From CAZAJS01 sp964485635 (lineage in GTDB: Bacteria; Pseudomonadota; Gammaproteobacteria; Francisellales; Francisellaceae): a DNA stretch of 6,921 bases. The stretch spans positions 1-6,921 of the forward strand of contig CAZAJS010000064.1 in the NCBI GenBank assembly GCA_964485635.1, written 5' to 3'. A program made the position numbers and the translations under genes. Shown piece by piece: positions 5,363 to 6,921 of this stretch. The notes under the pieces were generated by a model. It was not told the origin of the DNA and did no database searches. It saw only the letters and a list, made by a program, of their open reading frames with translations. The number at the start of each line of letters is the position of its first letter. Position 1 is the first letter of the stretch.

Positions 5363-6688
5363 ATGCGCCAAGTCGATACGATTTTAACTGCTAAGTGGGT
5401 CGTTCCAATTATCCCTGCACAAACCGTTTATCATCAATATGCCATTGTGATTGACCAAGGTGAGATTCTTGCCTTGATGCCACATAGTGAAGTGTTTGAA
5501 CACTATCAAGCCATCACACATGTGGATTATCCAACCCATGTGATCAGTGCCGGCTTTGTCAATGCCCATACGCATTTAGCGATGAATGTGTTGCGGGGAT
5601 TAGCAGATGATTTGCCGTTAGATGAATGGTTAAATGATTATATTTGGCCGGCTGAGCAAGCCAGTTTATCGGATCAAATGGTCTATGATGGCACGGCCCA
5701 TGCGGCGGTGGAAAGCGTGCAAACCGGGGTGACTTGTGTTAATGATCATTATTTTTTCCCAGAAGCGGTGGCTAGAGCCTTAAAGGATGTCGGGTTACGG
5801 GGTCGTTTGACACATTGTTGGTTTGCCTTTGCTTTGCCATGGGTGTCAGATCCAGCAGACTATGCAGCCGCTTCACAAGCTTTGTTGCAAAAATATCATG
5901 ATTCCAAAGAGCGATTGCAGGCGACATTAGGGCCACATGCGCCTTATACGGTGAATGATGCGATTATGCAGCAAGTCACGGATTGGTCAAACGCTTATCA
6001 AGTACCGGTGCATATTCATATGCATGAAACGGCGAAAGAGGTTGCGGATTTTAAACAGCAAACAGGTCAATCACCGGTAGCGTATTATGGACAAAAGGGC
6101 TGGTTGCATTCACGTTTTATGGCCGTGCACATGACACAGATGGATGCAACTGATCTAAGCTGGTTGGTCAAAAGTGGTGCGTCTGTGGTGCATTGTCCGG
6201 AGAGTAATATGAAGTTGGCCAGTGGCATGGCACGAGTTGATGCGCTTTTAAAAGCAGGGGTCAATGTGGCTTTAGGCACGGATGGGGCTGCGAGTAATAA
6301 TGATTTGGACTTTTTTGGAGAGATGAAATCGGCGGCCTTTTTAGGTAAGCTACAATCCGGAACAGAGGCTTTGCCGGCTTATCAAGTTTTAGAAATGGCT
6401 ACGATCAATGGGGCAAAAGCATTAGGCTTGGCTGATCAAATTGGTTCGATTGAAGTTGGCAAACAAGCTGATCTTATTGCGGTGGATTTGAGTGATGTGT
6501 CGACTCAGCCAGTTTATTCTCCCATTTCTCAGCTGGTTTATGCGGCAGGACGGCATCAAGTCACGGATGTTTGGATTAGTGGTCAACCTATTTTACGCAA
6601 TCGTCAGATGCAAACGGTCTCACCGGATCAGGTCAATCAGAATATTGAGCGTTGGGCGGGGCCTTTACGCGAGAAGTTATTGTCATAA
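5363..6688 (+). CDS. mtaD: 5-methylthioadenosine/S-adenosylhomocysteine deaminase (TRZ/ATZ family)
   Basis: Amidohydrolase-superfamily metalloenzyme predicted to deaminate 5'-methylthioadenosine, and perhaps S-adenosylhomocysteine or adenosine, to the inosine forms. Numbered from ATG 5363 (441 residues, usual family length): an N-terminal beta-sandwich strand region; AGFVNAHTHLAMNVLRG (63-79) with metal ligands His69 and His71; the LADDLPLDEWL family block (80-90); HIHMHETAKE (217-226) with His219 and Glu222; AVHMTQM with His256; HCPESNMKLASG (277-288); and LGTDGAASNNDLD (304-316) with Asp307. The C-terminus returns to the sandwich (GSIEVGKQADLIAVDL). The open frame extends to TTG 5291, but ATG 5363 gives the normal N-terminus and leaves the dyad at 5303-5327 noncoding; its Shine-Dalgarno is weak (GAG at 5354-5356). 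PA3170 of Pseudomonas aeruginosa is a characterised relative. The gene stands alone between the dyad and a strong terminator. Substrate preference is family inference. Confidence 0.88.
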   Translation: MRQVDTILTAKWVVPIIPAQTVYHQYAIVIDQGEILALMPHSEVFEHYQAITHVDYPTHVISAGFVNAHTHLAMNVLRGLADDLPLDEWLNDYIWPAEQASLSDQMVYDGTAHAAVESVQTGVTCVNDHYFFPEAVARALKDVGLRGRLTHCWFAFALPWVSDPADYAAASQALLQKYHDSKERLQATLGPHAPYTVNDAIMQQVTDWSNAYQVPVHIHMHETAKEVADFKQQTGQSPVAYYGQKGWLHSRFMAVHMTQMDATDLSWLVKSGASVVHCPESNMKLASGMARVDALLKAGVNVALGTDGAASNNDLDFFGEMKSAAFLGKLQSGTEALPAYQVLEMATINGAKALGLADQIGSIEVGKQADLIAVDLSDVSTQPVYSPISQLVYAAGRHQVTDVWISGQPILRNRQMQTVSPDQVNQNIERWAGPLREKLLS

Positions 6689-6713
6689 GATTAGCTTAAG
6701 ATGGATCAAATAA

Positions 6714-6743
6714 AAAGCCAGCGATTGCTGGCTTTGTTGTTTT
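6714..6743. terminator. Bidirectional intrinsic terminator between convergent genes
   Basis: AAAGCCAGC (6714-6722) and GCTGGCTTT (6727-6735) form a perfect 9-bp stem with a GATT tetraloop. On the + strand it is followed by GTTGTTTT, ending the deaminase transcript 26 bases after its stop. On the minus strand the stem is followed by TTATTTG, and the adjoining A-run supplies further T, so it can also end the NIF3-like gene. This is the clearest terminator in the window. Confidence 0.9.
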
Positions 6744-6765
6744 AAGTCGATCGGTTTGAATCGTG

Positions 6766-6921
6766 TTAGCCGGCAAAGTCAACTTGCCAAGCGCTGTAGG
6801 CTGGTTGTTCATAAGGGTGGGCTTGGACTAAAGCGGCAATCACGTCTTTAATAATTTGATCCGGCACGCTGATTTCAACACGATATTCAGCAACGACCTC
6901 AAGCTCGTCGACTTGGCCATA
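6766..6921 (-). CDS. NIF3/YqfO-like protein, C-terminal part (partial)
   Basis: The minus-strand frame enters from the right edge and stops at TAA (6766-6768), leaving 51 residues. The core, with VEISVPDQIIKDVIAALVQ then AHPYEQPAYSAWQV, has the beta-alpha-beta pattern and the AHPYExPAY motif of the small CutA-like domain. That domain occurs inserted in YqfO/NIF3 proteins and also as stand-alone proteins of about 100 residues in gammaproteobacteria. The stop comes right after the domain, as in the stand-alone form; a full-length NIF3 would continue into a second metal-binding half. The molecular function of the stand-alone form is unknown to me. The gene faces the deaminase gene across the shared terminator. 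Confidence 0.8.
   Translation of the reverse strand, partial: YGQVDELEVVAEYRVEISVPDQIIKDVIAALVQAHPYEQPAYSAWQVDFAG

Noticed and set aside
6492..6713. Plus-strand open frame overlapping the deaminase 3' end
   Set aside because: It is out of frame with the conserved deaminase C-terminus and runs into the terminator region; it is a shadow.
1..6921. CRISPR array, tRNA/rRNA, insertion sequence or defence system
   Set aside because: I saw no regularly spaced repeats, cloverleaf-like sequence, transposase or defence-protein motifs on either strand. The genes are housekeeping types.

Overview
The window looks like ordinary core chromosome of a gammaproteobacterium of moderate to low GC content. It carries a ThiD-type kinase, a class I glutathione reductase, an electron-transfer-flavoprotein:ubiquinone oxidoreductase (ETF-QO) and a TRZ/ATZ-family nucleoside deaminase. 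Assignment to that class rests on the protein families and motifs as remembered. A Legionellales-like lineage is possible but is only a guess.

Layout. Bases 1-117 are the 3' end of an unidentified + strand gene, coupled by an ATGA overlap to thiD (114-902). A weak terminator-like hairpin (949-985) separates thiD from a small orphan ORF encoding an 85-residue protein with a hydrophobic C-terminus (992-1249). Two overlapping, mutually exclusive hairpins (1258-1302 and 1279-1313) fill the gap before the convergent ETF-QO gene (1333-2982, minus). A minus-strand promoter for ETF-QO lies at 3016-3044. Divergent from it is a HAD-family pyrimidine 5'-nucleotidase (3122-3820, plus), which converges on gor (3853-5208, minus). 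A 154-base divergent intergenic region with two dyads separates gor from a methylthioadenosine/S-adenosylhomocysteine deaminase gene (5363-6688, plus). That gene ends at a strong bidirectional terminator (6714-6743), shared with the 3' end of a NIF3/YqfO-like gene that runs off the right edge (6766-6921, minus).

How the genes relate. This is a set of mostly single-gene housekeeping units, not one pathway. They cover thiamine pyrimidine phosphorylation, electron entry from flavoproteins to the quinone pool, nucleotide dephosphorylation, glutathione redox balance and disposal of the methylthioadenosine by-product of S-adenosylmethionine use. Only the unknown gene and thiD look like an operon.

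I found no convincing new multi-gene system. The items most worth a second look are the orphan small protein with its overlapping 3' hairpins, the mixed coenzyme-binding fingerprint of the glutathione reductase, the dyad upstream of the deaminase gene, and the AT-rich left end. Two start codons were placed downstream of the longest open frame (HAD gene at 3122, deaminase at 5363).
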